Of a DNA stretch of 23,434 bases, positions 1 through 8,545 are shown one piece after another. Source of the stretch: JAUREX01 sp964472135 (GTDB lineage: Bacteria > Pseudomonadota > Alphaproteobacteria > Rhodobacterales > Rhodobacteraceae); contig CAYYJB010000037.1 of assembly GCA_964472135.1 (NCBI GenBank), positions 1 through 23,434 of the forward strand, in the 5' to 3' direction. The translations under genes and the position numbers were made by a program. Each line of letters starts with the position of its first letter. Position 1 is the first letter of the stretch. The notes beneath the pieces were generated by a model, which was not told the DNA's origin, did not search any database, and saw nothing but the letters and a program-made list of their open reading frames with translations.

Positions 1-676
<676 letters not shown>

Positions 677-1235
677 AAACGACCCGAAGGCCGTCCCCTT
701 GACGATGGTCCCTGCACGTCGCGCCAGGATCCCTCCCGGCGCGCACCCGCCCCATGCCCAAAGGCACAAGGCGGCGAAGCTCCTCCGCATCATCGGACCT
801 CGCGAAAGGCCCTAGCAGAGCAGACATGCAAGGCTCCAACGTCGATGACGCCAGAGCCAACCGCATGTCCCTTCAAGACATCCATCTTGTCAAACAACAC
901 AAGACCAAAAACAAGAAGCAAACAAGGCAACCCTAAGGCCGCCCAGCCCCATGTCCCAATCCGCAACCCCAAGGCCACTTCCCAAGTCCAGTTCCCCAAA
1001 CCCGAGCCGCGCCTAACTAGTCAACACACCAGACACACGCAAGAGGGAAAATTCATCGCTCGGCGAAGATCCCGCGCCCCATGCGCCATGCCGCCCGCCG
1101 AACGGGAAAACCCAAGGATCATGGCCGAATTCGCCCGATGGCGCGGCCGGCCGCTTCGTGCAGGGAGGCGGCGATCACGTCGGGCTACCGACGGACGCAA
1201 CGCGATCGGGCCACGAATCGGCGCCCTTGCCCGAT
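677..1235 (-). other. rRNA operon leader and upstream promoter region
   Basis: This 559-base stretch has no convincing protein gene and is lower in GC than its surroundings around 880-1030. It should hold the rrn promoter(s), antitermination signals and the 16S processing leader. Visible elements on the minus strand are a TTGACA at 893-888 and a TTGACT at 1024-1019, neither with a good -10 box at normal spacing; a weak boxA-like TGCTCTGCTAGG at 822-811; and a UUCG-capped hairpin at 694-679 just before the mature 16S. A hairpin (GCCCGA, 5-base loop, TCGGGC, 1229-1245) spans the stop codon of the preceding monooxygenase gene but has no T tract. Which promoter is used is not resolved. Confidence 0.6.
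679..694 (-). other. UUCG-tetraloop hairpin directly upstream of 16S 5' end
   Basis: On the minus strand the bases ACGGCC-TTCG-GGTCGT form a six-pair stem (one G-U pair) closed by a C(UUCG)G tetraloop. It ends two to three bases before the predicted mature 16S start. Such extra-stable loops nucleate folding. A role in pre-16S processing is inferred from position only. Confidence 0.5.
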
Positions 1236-2432
1236 TCAGTCGGGCAGGGTCGCATCGTGGCGGTGGATCCAGTCATAGCGCCGCGCGAGCACGCCGGGCG
1301 CGACGGTGCCCGCCGCCCGGACCACGCCATGCACGAGCGTGCGCAACGGCGCCCCGAGGTGATAAAGGCGCGCCGCCCCACCCGACGCCGCGACGATCCG
1401 TCGACAGCGCCCGATCCGCGCGCGCTCATAGCCGGCCACCGCCTCGATCAGCATGTCGCGTTCGGCGAGCGCGCGCGCCAGCACCCACCCATCCTCGAGC
1501 GCCATGTTCGCGCCCTGCGCCAGAAAGGGAAGCGTCGGATGCGCGGCATCGCCCAGAATCACCGCGGCACGATGCGGCGCCGCGGGGGCGATCCAGCCCC
1601 ATCGCGGCGCGACCGGATGCCGAAAGAGCCCCCAGAGCCAAGGATCGCTCGCCTGCTCGAGCCAGCCGCGCACCCGCGGGCCGAAATCCTCGAAACCGAC
1701 CCTGAGCGCGAGGCCATCCTCGCGCAAGGACCAGCTTTCCTCGGCCCAGCGCGTGCGGGTCTCGACCGCGACGATGTTGCGCAGCGTTCCGCCACGCAGC
1801 GGATAGCTCACCACATGGCGGCGCGGACCGGCATGGATCTCGGCGACCGCCGGGGCATCCGCGCCGTCGCCCGGAATGGTCGCCCTCCACGCGATCGCGC
1901 CGGTGAAGAAGGGTTTCGCGGCCCCACCCATCGCGGCGCGCAGCCGCGAGTGGATCCCGTCCGCCCCGACCAGCAGCCCGACCCGGCGCGGCGCGGCGGC
2001 CGCCTCGAGAACATAGGGGCCGTCATCCTCGAGCAGAACCTCCCGTACGCGGCGGCCAAAGCGGACCCGGACGCCCGTCGCGATCGCGGCGGCATGGAGC
2101 ATTGCGACAAGATCGGCGCGGTGCAGGAACCAGCCGGCCAACTGGGGGTCGCGCTCGGCCATGCCGATACGCAGGATTCGCCGACCGTCCAGCCCGTCGC
2201 ACAGCTCGACCGCGCGCGCCTGCATGCCGCGGACGCGCAACTCATCACCGAGCCCAAGTGCGTCGAGCACGCGCACCCCGTTCGGGCTGATCTGGATCCC
2301 CGCGCCAACCTCGCCCAGCGCATCGGCCTGTTCGAGCACCTCGACCGACGCCCCGCGACGCGCAAGGGCGATCGCGACCGCAAGCCCGCCGATGCCGGCC
2401 CCAAGGACGAGCGCCTCCTGCCCGATCAGCAC
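1236..2432 (-). CDS. FAD-dependent monooxygenase (salicylate/3-hydroxybenzoate hydroxylase-like, PHBH fold)
   Basis: The 398-residue product has the three group A flavoprotein monooxygenase fingerprints: the Rossmann motif GAGIGG at residues 11-16, the DG motif GADGIHSRLR at about 156-165, and the GD motif GDAAHPTLPFLAQG at about 294-307. Family members use NAD(P)H and O2 to hydroxylate aromatic rings in the cytoplasm; salicylate 1-hydroxylase and 3-hydroxybenzoate 6-hydroxylase are the nearest named groups, but UbiH-like or other substrates are possible. The start is a GTG at 2432 with AAGGGGG five bases upstream. It follows the dksA-like gene by 33 bases on the same strand, so the two are probably co-transcribed. 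No aromatic ring-cleavage gene is nearby, so the substrate cannot be inferred from context. Confidence 0.85.
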   Translation of the reverse strand: MLIGQEALVLGAGIGGLAVAIALARRGASVEVLEQADALGEVGAGIQISPNGVRVLDALGLGDELRVRGMQARAVELCDGLDGRRILRIGMAERDPQLAGWFLHRADLVAMLHAAAIATGVRVRFGRRVREVLLEDDGPYVLEAAAAPRRVGLLVGADGIHSRLRAAMGGAAKPFFTGAIAWRATIPGDGADAPAVAEIHAGPRRHVVSYPLRGGTLRNIVAVETRTRWAEESWSLREDGLALRVGFEDFGPRVRGWLEQASDPWLWGLFRHPVAPRWGWIAPAAPHRAAVILGDAAHPTLPFLAQGANMALEDGWVLARALAERDMLIEAVAGYERARIGRCRRIVAASGGAARLYHLGAPLRTLVHGVVRAAGTVAPGVLARRYDWIHRHDATLPD

Positions 2433-2465
2433 GTCAGCCCCCTTGGCAGGCGCGGGCGGGCCGGA

Positions 2466-2888
2466 TCAGTCGTCGCGATGGACCTTCTCGCGCCGTTCAT
2501 GCCGTTCCTGCGCCTCGAGCGTCATCGTGGCAATCGGGCGCGCGTCGAGCCGCTTGAGCGAGATAGGCTCGCCCGTCATCTCGCAATAGCCGTAATCGCC
2601 TGTCTCGATGCGGCGCAGGGCAGCGTCGATCTTGGCCACGAGCTTGCGCTGCCGGTCGCGGGTGCGCAGTTCGAGCGCGCGATCCGTCTCCTCGCTCGCG
2701 CGGTCGGCGAGGTCTGGAACGGCGCGGGCGCTATCCTGCAGGCCCTCGATCGTCTCGGCGCTCTGCTCGAGCAACTCCTGCCGCCAGACGATCAGCTTGC
2801 GCCGGAAATATTCCAGTTGGCGCTCGTTCATGAACGGTTCGTCTTCGGCGGGGCGGTAATCGTCGGGCAGAAAGACCTCGGCCTTCAT
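2466..2888 (-). CDS. dksA: DksA/TraR-family RNA polymerase-binding regulator with degenerate zinc finger
   Basis: This 140-residue protein has the DksA layout: a long coiled coil (about residues 22-95) with the tip motif DLADRA at 59-64, whose two Asp residues and Ala match the DxxDxA tip that reaches the polymerase active site, then a C-terminal globular domain. DksA works with ppGpp to tune rRNA and other promoters. Of the four zinc-binding cysteines expected as C-X2-C-X17-C-X2-C, only Cys102 remains; positions 105, 123 and 126 are Thr, Thr and Ala. The rest of the finger (TGEPISLKRLDARPIATMTLEAQERHE) is strongly conserved. Cysteine-poor DksA proteins are known in other bacteria and can work without zinc. 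Length is typical for alphaproteobacteria. Confidence 0.92.
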   Translation of the reverse strand: MKAEVFLPDDYRPAEDEPFMNERQLEYFRRKLIVWRQELLEQSAETIEGLQDSARAVPDLADRASEETDRALELRTRDRQRKLVAKIDAALRRIETGDYGYCEMTGEPISLKRLDARPIATMTLEAQERHERREKVHRDD

Positions 2889-3009
2889 CGGCGCATCCTT
2901 TCGCGGACCGGTTCGCGGCGATTCCCTCCCGCCGCGGGTGGCTGACCCACCTTTTGAGCGCGCTCTTAGACTATGGGCGCGCGAATGTCACGCGCACATT
3001 GCCGCACCC

Positions 3010-4512
3010 TCAGACGTCGAAGCTGACGCCCTGGGCAAGCGGCAGGGCGGCCGAATAGTTCACCGTGTTGGTCGCGCGGCGCATGTAGCCCTTCCAGGCG
3101 TCCGAGCCCGATTCCCTGCCCCCGCCCGTTTCCTTCTCGCCGCCGAAGGCCCCTCCGATCTCGGCGCCCGAGGGTCCGATGTTGACGTTCGCGATCCCGC
3201 AATCGGACCCCGAGGCCGACATGAAGCCCTCCGCCTCACGCAGGTCGCGGGTGAAGATGCACGACGAAAGCCCCTGCGGCACGTCGTTCTGCATCGCGAC
3301 GGCCTGGGCGAAGTCGCGGTATCCCATGGCATAGAGGATGGGCGCGAAGGTCTCCTGCCGGACGATGGCGCTCTGGCCCGGCATCTCGACGATGGCGGGC
3401 GCGGCATAGGCGCCCCCCTGCCCCGTCCCGACCACCGCGCCGCCGTGGACGATGCCGCCCTCGGCGCGCGCCTGCGCGAGCGCTGCCTGCATCGCGTCAA
3501 GCGCGCCCTGATCGATCAGCGGCCCGACAAGCACGCCGGGGCTGCGCGGATCGCCCACCCGCAGGCTGCCATAGGCGCGCCGCAACCGGGCGAGCAGATC
3601 CGCGCGCACATCCTCATGCACGATCAGGCGGCGCAGCGTGGTGCAGCGCTGCCCCGCCGTGCCGACGGCCGAAAAGACGATCGCCCGCACCGCCATGTCG
3701 AGGTCGGCCGTAGGCGCCACGATCATCGCGTTGTTGCCGCCGAGTTCGAGGATCGAGCGCCCGAAGCGCGCCGCGACGACGGGCGCCACCGCGCGGCCCA
3801 TCCGGGTCGAGCCCGTGGCCGAGACGACCGGCACCCGCCCGTCGGCCGCGAGCGTCGCGCCGATCTCGCCCGCCCCGGGCAGCAGTTGCACGAGGCCCTC
3901 GGGCGCATCGCCGAAGCGCGCGAGCGCCCGCGCCAGAATCCCCATCGTCGCCAGCGCCGCGAGATTGGCCTTTTCCGACGGCTTCCAGATCACCGGATTG
4001 CCGCAGACGAGCGCGAGTGCGGCGTTCCACGACCACACCGCGACCGGAAAGTTGAAGGCGGTGATGACGGCGACGGGCCCGATCGGGTGCCATGTCTCCA
4101 TCATCCGGTGGCCGGGCCGTTCGGAGGCGATGGTGAGCCCGTGCAACTGCCGCGAGAGGCCCACGGCAAAGTCGCAGATGTCGATCATCTCCTGCACTTC
4201 GCCGAGGCCTTCCGAGACGATCTTGCCCGCCTCGAGCGTCACCACCGCGCCGAGCGCCGCCTTGGCCGCGCGCAACTCCTCGCCCAGAAGCCGCACGAGT
4301 TCGCCCCGCCGCGGCGCCGGCACCTCGCGCCAGACGCGGAACGCCGCCTCGGCGCGCGCGACCGCCGCGCCCGCCTCCGGCACCGTTGCGGCACGCACAT
4401 GGCCGAGCACCGCCCCGTCGATCGCGGATCTGGCCGGCAGGCCGGGGCCGGCGATGTCGGCGGGGCTGATGCCACAGGCGGCGAGGACGTCGGCGTGGGG
4501 GGCATGGGTCAT
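3010..4512 (-). CDS. amaB: ALDH7-family aldehyde dehydrogenase (alpha-aminoadipate semialdehyde / piperideine-6-carboxylate dehydrogenase)
   Basis: A 500-residue NAD-dependent aldehyde dehydrogenase. Catalytic residues are visible: Asn154 in FNFP, Lys177 in WKPSE, Glu256 in LELGGNN, and the nucleophile Cys290 in GTAGQRCTT. The C-terminal block (NVNIGPSGAEIGGAFGGEKE, then GGGRESGSDAWKGYMRR) is characteristic of the ALDH7/antiquitin group, which oxidises alpha-aminoadipate semialdehyde, in equilibrium with piperideine-6-carboxylate, to alpha-aminoadipate in lysine catabolism. The start lies 16 bases after the gcdH stop with a weak AGG upstream, suggesting one transcript. Pairing with glutaryl-CoA dehydrogenase agrees with lysine breakdown through aminoadipate and glutarate. 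The symbol follows the Pseudomonas enzyme; activity on a related semialdehyde is possible. Confidence 0.88.
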   Translation of the reverse strand: MTHAPHADVLAACGISPADIAGPGLPARSAIDGAVLGHVRAATVPEAGAAVARAEAAFRVWREVPAPRRGELVRLLGEELRAAKAALGAVVTLEAGKIVSEGLGEVQEMIDICDFAVGLSRQLHGLTIASERPGHRMMETWHPIGPVAVITAFNFPVAVWSWNAALALVCGNPVIWKPSEKANLAALATMGILARALARFGDAPEGLVQLLPGAGEIGATLAADGRVPVVSATGSTRMGRAVAPVVAARFGRSILELGGNNAMIVAPTADLDMAVRAIVFSAVGTAGQRCTTLRRLIVHEDVRADLLARLRRAYGSLRVGDPRSPGVLVGPLIDQGALDAMQAALAQARAEGGIVHGGAVVGTGQGGAYAAPAIVEMPGQSAIVRQETFAPILYAMGYRDFAQAVAMQNDVPQGLSSCIFTRDLREAEGFMSASGSDCGIANVNIGPSGAEIGGAFGGEKETGGGRESGSDAWKGYMRRATNTVNYSAALPLAQGVSFDV

Positions 4513-4528
4513 GACGGCACCTGAGAAG

Positions 4529-5749
4529 TCAGAAAAAGGCCTGAAGCCCCGTGATCGCGCGGCCGAGGATCAGCGCGTGGACGTCATGCGTGCCCTCATA
4601 GGTGTTCACCGTCTCGAGGTTCACCATGTGGCGCATCACCCGGTAATCCTCCTGGATGCCGTTGCCGCCGTGCATGTCGCGCGCCGCGCGCGCGATCTCG
4701 AGCGCCTTGCCGCAGTTGTTGCGCTTGACGATCGAGATCATCTCGGGCGCGGCGTTGGCCTCATCGAGAAGCCGCCCCACCCGCAGCGAGCCCTGGAGGC
4801 CGAGCGCGATGTCCGTCATCATGTTGGCGAGCTTCAGCTGGAAGATCTGCGTGTTCGCGAGCGGCCGGCCGAACTGGCGCCGGTCGAGCCCGTATTGCCG
4901 CGCGGCATGAAAGCACGCCTCCGCCGCCCCCATCACGCCCCAGGAGATGCCGTAGCGCGCGCGATTGAGGCAGCCGAAGGGGCCTTTCAGCCCCTCGACA
5001 TTGGGCAAGAGCGCGTCCTCGCCGACCTCGACCCCATCCATCACGATCTCGCCCGTGATCGAGGCCCGCAGGCTCAGCTTGCCGCCGATCTTGGGCGCCG
5101 AGAGGCCCTTCATCCCCTTTTCGAGCACGAAGCCCCGGATCTTGCCGCCATGCGCGTCCGACTTCGCCCAGACGATGAAGACATCCGCGATGGGCGCGTT
5201 CGAGATCCACATCTTGGACCCCGTCAGCCGATAGCCGCCGGCCGTCTTCTCGGCCCGCGTCTTCATCCCCGACGGGTCGGAGCCCGCATCGGGCTCGGTC
5301 AGGCCAAAGCAGCCGATCAGCTTGCCCTGCGCGAGCCTCGGCAGATACTTGCGCCGCTGCTCTTCCGAGCCATAGGCGTGGATGGGATACATCACGAGCG
5401 AGGATTGCACCGACATCATCGACCGATAGCCCGAGTCGACCCGCTCGACCTCGCGGGCGATCAGCCCGTAGGCGACATAGCCCGCCCCGAGCCCGCCGTA
5501 TTCCTCGGGGATGGTCACGCCGAGCAGGCCCATCTCGCCCATCTCGGCGAAGATCGCGGGATCGGTCGCCTCGTCGCGATAGGCGGCGGCGACGCGCGGC
5601 TCCAGCCGCTCGGACGCATAGGCGCGCGCGGCGTCGCGCATCATCCGCTCGTCCTCGGTCAGCTGGTCCTCGAGGCGAAAGGGATCCTCCCAGCCGAACC
5701 GGCCGAGGTCGGGGGCATCCTTGGGTTTCAGCGCAGGCATGTCCTTCAT
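4529..5749 (-). CDS. gcdH: Glutaryl-CoA dehydrogenase (acyl-CoA dehydrogenase family)
   Basis: A 406-residue FAD acyl-CoA dehydrogenase. The signature CFGLTEPDAGSDPSGMKT, the segment GCLNRARYGISWG, and NTYEGTHDVHALILGRA with the catalytic-base Glu (residue 385 from this start) match the glutaryl-CoA dehydrogenase subgroup. That enzyme oxidises and decarboxylates glutaryl-CoA to crotonyl-CoA in lysine, tryptophan and glutarate catabolism. I chose the ATG at 5749 because GGAGG lies five bases upstream of it; an in-frame ATG at 5761 contains that Shine-Dalgarno site and is unlikely. It begins 28 bases after the rutR stop and runs into the ALDH7 gene. No glutarate CoA-transferase gene is present in the window. 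Confidence 0.93.
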   Translation of the reverse strand: MKDMPALKPKDAPDLGRFGWEDPFRLEDQLTEDERMMRDAARAYASERLEPRVAAAYRDEATDPAIFAEMGEMGLLGVTIPEEYGGLGAGYVAYGLIAREVERVDSGYRSMMSVQSSLVMYPIHAYGSEEQRRKYLPRLAQGKLIGCFGLTEPDAGSDPSGMKTRAEKTAGGYRLTGSKMWISNAPIADVFIVWAKSDAHGGKIRGFVLEKGMKGLSAPKIGGKLSLRASITGEIVMDGVEVGEDALLPNVEGLKGPFGCLNRARYGISWGVMGAAEACFHAARQYGLDRRQFGRPLANTQIFQLKLANMMTDIALGLQGSLRVGRLLDEANAAPEMISIVKRNNCGKALEIARAARDMHGGNGIQEDYRVMRHMVNLETVNTYEGTHDVHALILGRAITGLQAFF

Positions 5750-5777
5750 GGCATCCTCCATCCGCAGGCGTTTTTCC

Positions 5778-6452
5778 TTAGCCCGCTCCGCCCGGCTTGA
5801 ACAGACCCGGCGCCGGGGTCAGGAGCGCGGTGAATAGCTGCACGAGGTGACGCTCGGCATCCTGCCAGCGCCGGTCGGCCTCGGGCCCGAGCACCGCCAC
5901 CACCTGCGCGTCGAAATCGGCATAATGCTGCGTCAGCGCCCAGACCGAAAAGATCAGGTGCTTGGGATGGACGGGGGCGATCCTGCCCGCCGCGCTCCAG
6001 CCCCGGATGAGGTCCGCCTTCTCTTCGACCAGTTCGGCAAGTTCGCCCCCGAGCACGCCCTGCAGGCGCGGCGCCCCCTGCAGGATCTCGTTGGCGAAAA
6101 GCCGGCTCTCGCGCGGGAGGCTCCGGCTCATCTCGAGCTTGCGCCGGACATAGGTCAGGATCTCGGCGACCGGCTCGCCTGCCGGGTCGATGGCGCGCAG
6201 CGGATCGAGCCACAGGTCGAGCAGATCGACAAGCAGCGCGCGGTGCATCGCCTCTTTCGACGGGAAGTAATAGAGCAGGTTGGGCTTCGACAGCCCCGCC
6301 TCGGCCGCGATCCGGTCGAGCGTCGCGCCCGCGAACCCGTCACGGGCAAAGACGCCGAGCGCGGCATCGAGGATCGCCTCGCGGTTCTTCTGCTGAATCC
6401 GCGTCTTCGGGCGGAGGCTTGCGGGGCTTGGTGGCGTGGCGGCGTCGGTCAT
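5778..6452 (-). CDS. rutR: RutR-type TetR-family transcriptional regulator
   Basis: A 224-residue TetR-family repressor. The N-terminal helix-turn-helix spans about residues 22-68 (IAAEAGLSKPNLLYYFPSKE). The C-terminal half closely follows E. coli RutR, for example RKLEMSRSLPRESRLFANEI, EEKADLIRGW and HPKHLIFSVWALTQHYADF. RutR binds uracil or thymine and releases its operator, controlling pyrimidine breakdown. The genes on its other side form a pyrimidine catabolic locus, and a matching operator sits at 8528-8545, which supports the assignment. It is divergent from the aminotransferase gene and only 28 bases upstream of gcdH, so rutR, gcdH and the ALDH gene may share a transcript. No copy of the operator was seen in its own upstream region. 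Confidence 0.9.
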   Translation of the reverse strand: MTDAATPPSPASLRPKTRIQQKNREAILDAALGVFARDGFAGATLDRIAAEAGLSKPNLLYYFPSKEAMHRALLVDLLDLWLDPLRAIDPAGEPVAEILTYVRRKLEMSRSLPRESRLFANEILQGAPRLQGVLGGELAELVEEKADLIRGWSAAGRIAPVHPKHLIFSVWALTQHYADFDAQVVAVLGPEADRRWQDAERHLVQLFTALLTPAPGLFKPGGAG

Positions 6453-6524
6453 GAGGCGACTGTGCCCAAATCGCGGGCAAAGCGAAAGACCCCTGCCCCG
6501 TCACGGCGCGAACCCTTGCGCGGC

Positions 6525-6553
6525 TTGACTGTCGCGGGCGTCGTGCCTAGCGT
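6525..6553 (+). promoter_or_regulatory. Sigma-70-type promoter for the aminotransferase gene
   Basis: TTGACT at 6525-6530, a 17-base spacer, then TAGCGT at 6548-6553. The -35 matches consensus at five of six positions. The -10 keeps TA and the final T. The aminotransferase ATG follows 45 bases after the -10. A closely similar element precedes the hydrolase gene at 8494. Confidence 0.5.
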
Positions 6554-6598
6554 TCGCCATCGCCCGGGGCGCCGCGCCCCGGCAGCAGGAGACATCCC

Positions 6599-7927
6599 AT
6601 GGCACTTGATCGCAACCTTGCTCCGAACGACCTCAACGCGTTCTGGATGCCCTTCACCGCCAACCGGCAGTTCAAGAAGGCGCCGCGCATGTTCGTGGCG
6701 GCCAAGGACATGCACTACACCACCTCGGACGGGCGGCAGGTGCTAGACGGCACGGCCGGCCTGTGGTGCTGCAACGCGGGCCATTGCCGGCCGAAGATCA
6801 CCGAGGCGATCCAGCGCCAGGCGGCCGAGCTTGACTACGCGCCCGCCTTCCAGATGGGCCACCCCATCGCCTTTGAACTCGCCAACCGCATCATCGACAT
6901 CGCGCCCGAGGGGATGGAGCATGTGTTCTACACGAACTCGGGCTCTGAGAGTGTTGAAACGGCGCTCAAACTGGCGATCGCCTATCACCGCGCGCGCGGT
7001 GAGGGTGCGCGCACCCGGCTGATCGGGCGCGAGCGGGGCTATCACGGCGTCAACTTCGGCGGCATCTCGGTCGGCGGGATCGTCAACAACCGCAAGGTGT
7101 TCGGCAGCCTGCTGAACGGGGTCGACCATCTGCCCCACACCCACCTGCCCGGCCAGAACGCCTTTTCGCGCGGCCAGCCCGAGCACGGCGCGAACCTCGC
7201 CGACGAGCTGGAGCGGATCGTGGCGCTGCACGGCGCCGAGACGATCGCGGCCGTCATCGTGGAGCCCGTCGCGGGCTCGACCGGCGTGCTTATCCCGCCC
7301 AAGGGCTACCTTGAGCGGCTGCGCGCGATCACCGCCAAGCACGGCATCCTGCTCATCTTCGATGAGGTCATCACGGGCTTCGGCCGGCTCGGCAGCCCCT
7401 TCGCGGCGCAGCATTTCGGCGTCATGCCCGACATGATGACGACCGCCAAGGGCCTGACGAACGGCGTCATCCCGATGGGGGCGGTGCTGACGACGGGGGC
7501 GGTGCACGACGCCTTCATGCAAGGGCCCGAGCACATGATCGAGCTCTTCCACGGCTACACCTATTCGGGCAACCCCATCGCCTCGGCAGCCGGGATCGCG
7601 ACGCTCGAGACCTATCGCGAGGAGGGGCTCTTTGAGCGCGCGGCCGCCATCGCCCCCTATTGGGAGGATGCGCTGCACAGCCTGCGCGGCCTGCCGCATG
7701 TGATCGACGTGCGCAACATCGGCCTGATCGGCGCGGTGGAGCTGACCCCGATCGCGGGCGAGCCGACCAAGCGCGCCTTCGGCGCGTTCCTCAACGCCTA
7801 CGACAAGGGCATCCTGATCCGCACCACCGGCGACATCATCGCGATGTCGCCCCCCCTCATCATCGAGCGGGCGCAGATCGACGAGCTGATCGGCAAGCTC
7901 GCCGAGGTGCTCAAGACGCTGCCCTGA
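6599..7927 (+). CDS. Omega-amino acid (beta-alanine):pyruvate aminotransferase, class III PLP
   Basis: A 442-residue class III aminotransferase. The N-terminal FWMPFTANRQFK, GTAGLWCCNAGH, NSGSESVETALKLA, IFDEVITGFGR and the PLP lysine at residue 284 in TTAKGLTNG fit the omega-amino acid:pyruvate aminotransferase group. These enzymes move the amino group of beta-alanine (or 3-aminoisobutyrate) to pyruvate, giving malonate semialdehyde and alanine. That is the step after the reductive pyrimidine pathway releases beta-alanine, which agrees with the hydrolase and dihydropyrimidinase genes downstream. The start has an AGGAGA six to seven bases upstream. It is followed, with a 3-base gap, by a convergent UPF0303 gene. 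No malonate-semialdehyde dehydrogenase is in the window. Confidence 0.93.
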   Translation: MALDRNLAPNDLNAFWMPFTANRQFKKAPRMFVAAKDMHYTTSDGRQVLDGTAGLWCCNAGHCRPKITEAIQRQAAELDYAPAFQMGHPIAFELANRIIDIAPEGMEHVFYTNSGSESVETALKLAIAYHRARGEGARTRLIGRERGYHGVNFGGISVGGIVNNRKVFGSLLNGVDHLPHTHLPGQNAFSRGQPEHGANLADELERIVALHGAETIAAVIVEPVAGSTGVLIPPKGYLERLRAITAKHGILLIFDEVITGFGRLGSPFAAQHFGVMPDMMTTAKGLTNGVIPMGAVLTTGAVHDAFMQGPEHMIELFHGYTYSGNPIASAAGIATLETYREEGLFERAAAIAPYWEDALHSLRGLPHVIDVRNIGLIGAVELTPIAGEPTKRAFGAFLNAYDKGILIRTTGDIIAMSPPLIIERAQIDELIGKLAEVLKTLP

Positions 7928-7930
7928 GGA

Positions 7931-8404
7931 TCAGCCCTGCGCGCGCCCGGCCAAAGCCCCGAGCGCGCGCAGGCCCCGCAGCACCAGCGCATGGTCGGCG
8001 ACATCGGGCAGGCCCGAGACGGTCGCGACGGCCACGACGCCCACCCCCGCGACGCGGATCGGCACCGCCCCGCCATGGACCGCGCATTCGGCGGGCGACA
8101 GCCCGTGCATCGCCAGATCCTGCCCCTTGGCGCGCATCTCGCGCCCGACGGCGAGCGAGGATTTCTGGAAGATCAGCGCCGTCGTGCTCTTGCGCCGCGC
8201 CCAGAGATCATTGAGCGGCGCCGCTCCCGGGAGCGCCGCGTGAAAGAGCGTGCGGTCCGCCGTGCGGATGTCGATCACGACGCCGAGCCCCTCGGCCTCG
8301 GCGATCGCGACCAGCTCGCGCCCGAGCATCAGTGCCTCGGCCTCGGCAAAGCGCGCGAGCACCAGCGCCTCGGCCTCGGCGATCAGTTCGGCTGCGTCAT
8401 CCAT
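7931..8404 (-). CDS. UPF0303 / HbpS-like (heme-degrading-domain) family protein
   Basis: A 157-residue protein matching the UPF0303/HbpS-like family: an Ala/Glu-rich N-terminal helix (residues 1-35), IDIRTADRTLFHAALPGAAP, WARRKSTTALIFQKSSLAVG, and a C-terminal HGGAVPIRVAGVGVVAVATVSGLP followed by DHALV. Members are small cytoplasmic alpha/beta proteins, often found in catabolic operons; the heme-related label comes from distant relatives and does not prove heme binding. The ATG at 8404 has GGGAGG five bases upstream. It faces the aminotransferase (3-base gap) and is divergent from the hydrolase gene, sharing the region with the RutR-type operator, so it may respond to the same signal. Its reaction is unknown. 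Confidence 0.85.
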   Translation of the reverse strand: MDDAAELIAEAEALVLARFAEAEALMLGRELVAIAEAEGLGVVIDIRTADRTLFHAALPGAAPLNDLWARRKSTTALIFQKSSLAVGREMRAKGQDLAMHGLSPAECAVHGGAVPIRVAGVGVVAVATVSGLPDVADHALVLRGLRALGALAGRAQG

Positions 8405-8493
8405 TCCGGCCTCCCTTATCCTTCCGCATCGGCTAGCAGGCGCCCCGGGCACGGTAAAGCCCGCGCCCCGCGCCGGGCATCGCAAAACAGCGG

Positions 8494-8521
8494 TTGACCC
8501 GCCCCTTGCCGCGTGTAGCCT
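8494..8521 (+). promoter_or_regulatory. Sigma-70-type promoter for the hydrolase-hydA-transporter operon
   Basis: TTGACC at 8494-8499, a 16-base spacer and TAGCCT at 8516-8521. Transcription would start near 8528, inside the operator palindrome at 8528-8545, the classic position for a repressor. The TAGCSTTCG context is shared with the promoter at 6525-6553. Confidence 0.5.
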
Positions 8522-8527
8522 TCGATT

Positions 8528-8545
8528 TCTGACCAGTTGGTCAGA
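8528..8545. promoter_or_regulatory. RutR-type operator
   Basis: TCTGACCAGTTGGTCAGA is an inverted repeat with eight perfect pairs per arm around a central GT. Its core TGACCA-N2-TGGTCA is identical to the core of the E. coli RutR consensus TTGACCANNTGGTCAA. It lies 71 bases before the hydrolase ATG and 123 bases before the divergent UPF0303 ATG. The rutR gene is 2.1 kb away. Repression relieved by uracil or thymine is the expected behaviour, from known RutR biology. Confidence 0.82.

Noticed and set aside
1158..2945. 595-codon plus-strand open frame
   Set aside because: It lies antisense to the monooxygenase and DksA-family genes and yields an Arg/Ala/Asp/His-rich product with no family features; typical of opposite-strand frames in very GC-rich DNA.
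2938..4524. 528-codon plus-strand open frame
   Set aside because: Antisense to the ALDH7 gene, low-complexity Arg/His/Asp-rich composition, no recognisable domain.
3638..5800. 720-codon plus-strand open frame
   Set aside because: Antisense to both the ALDH7 and gcdH genes, whose family motifs and catalytic residues are unambiguous.
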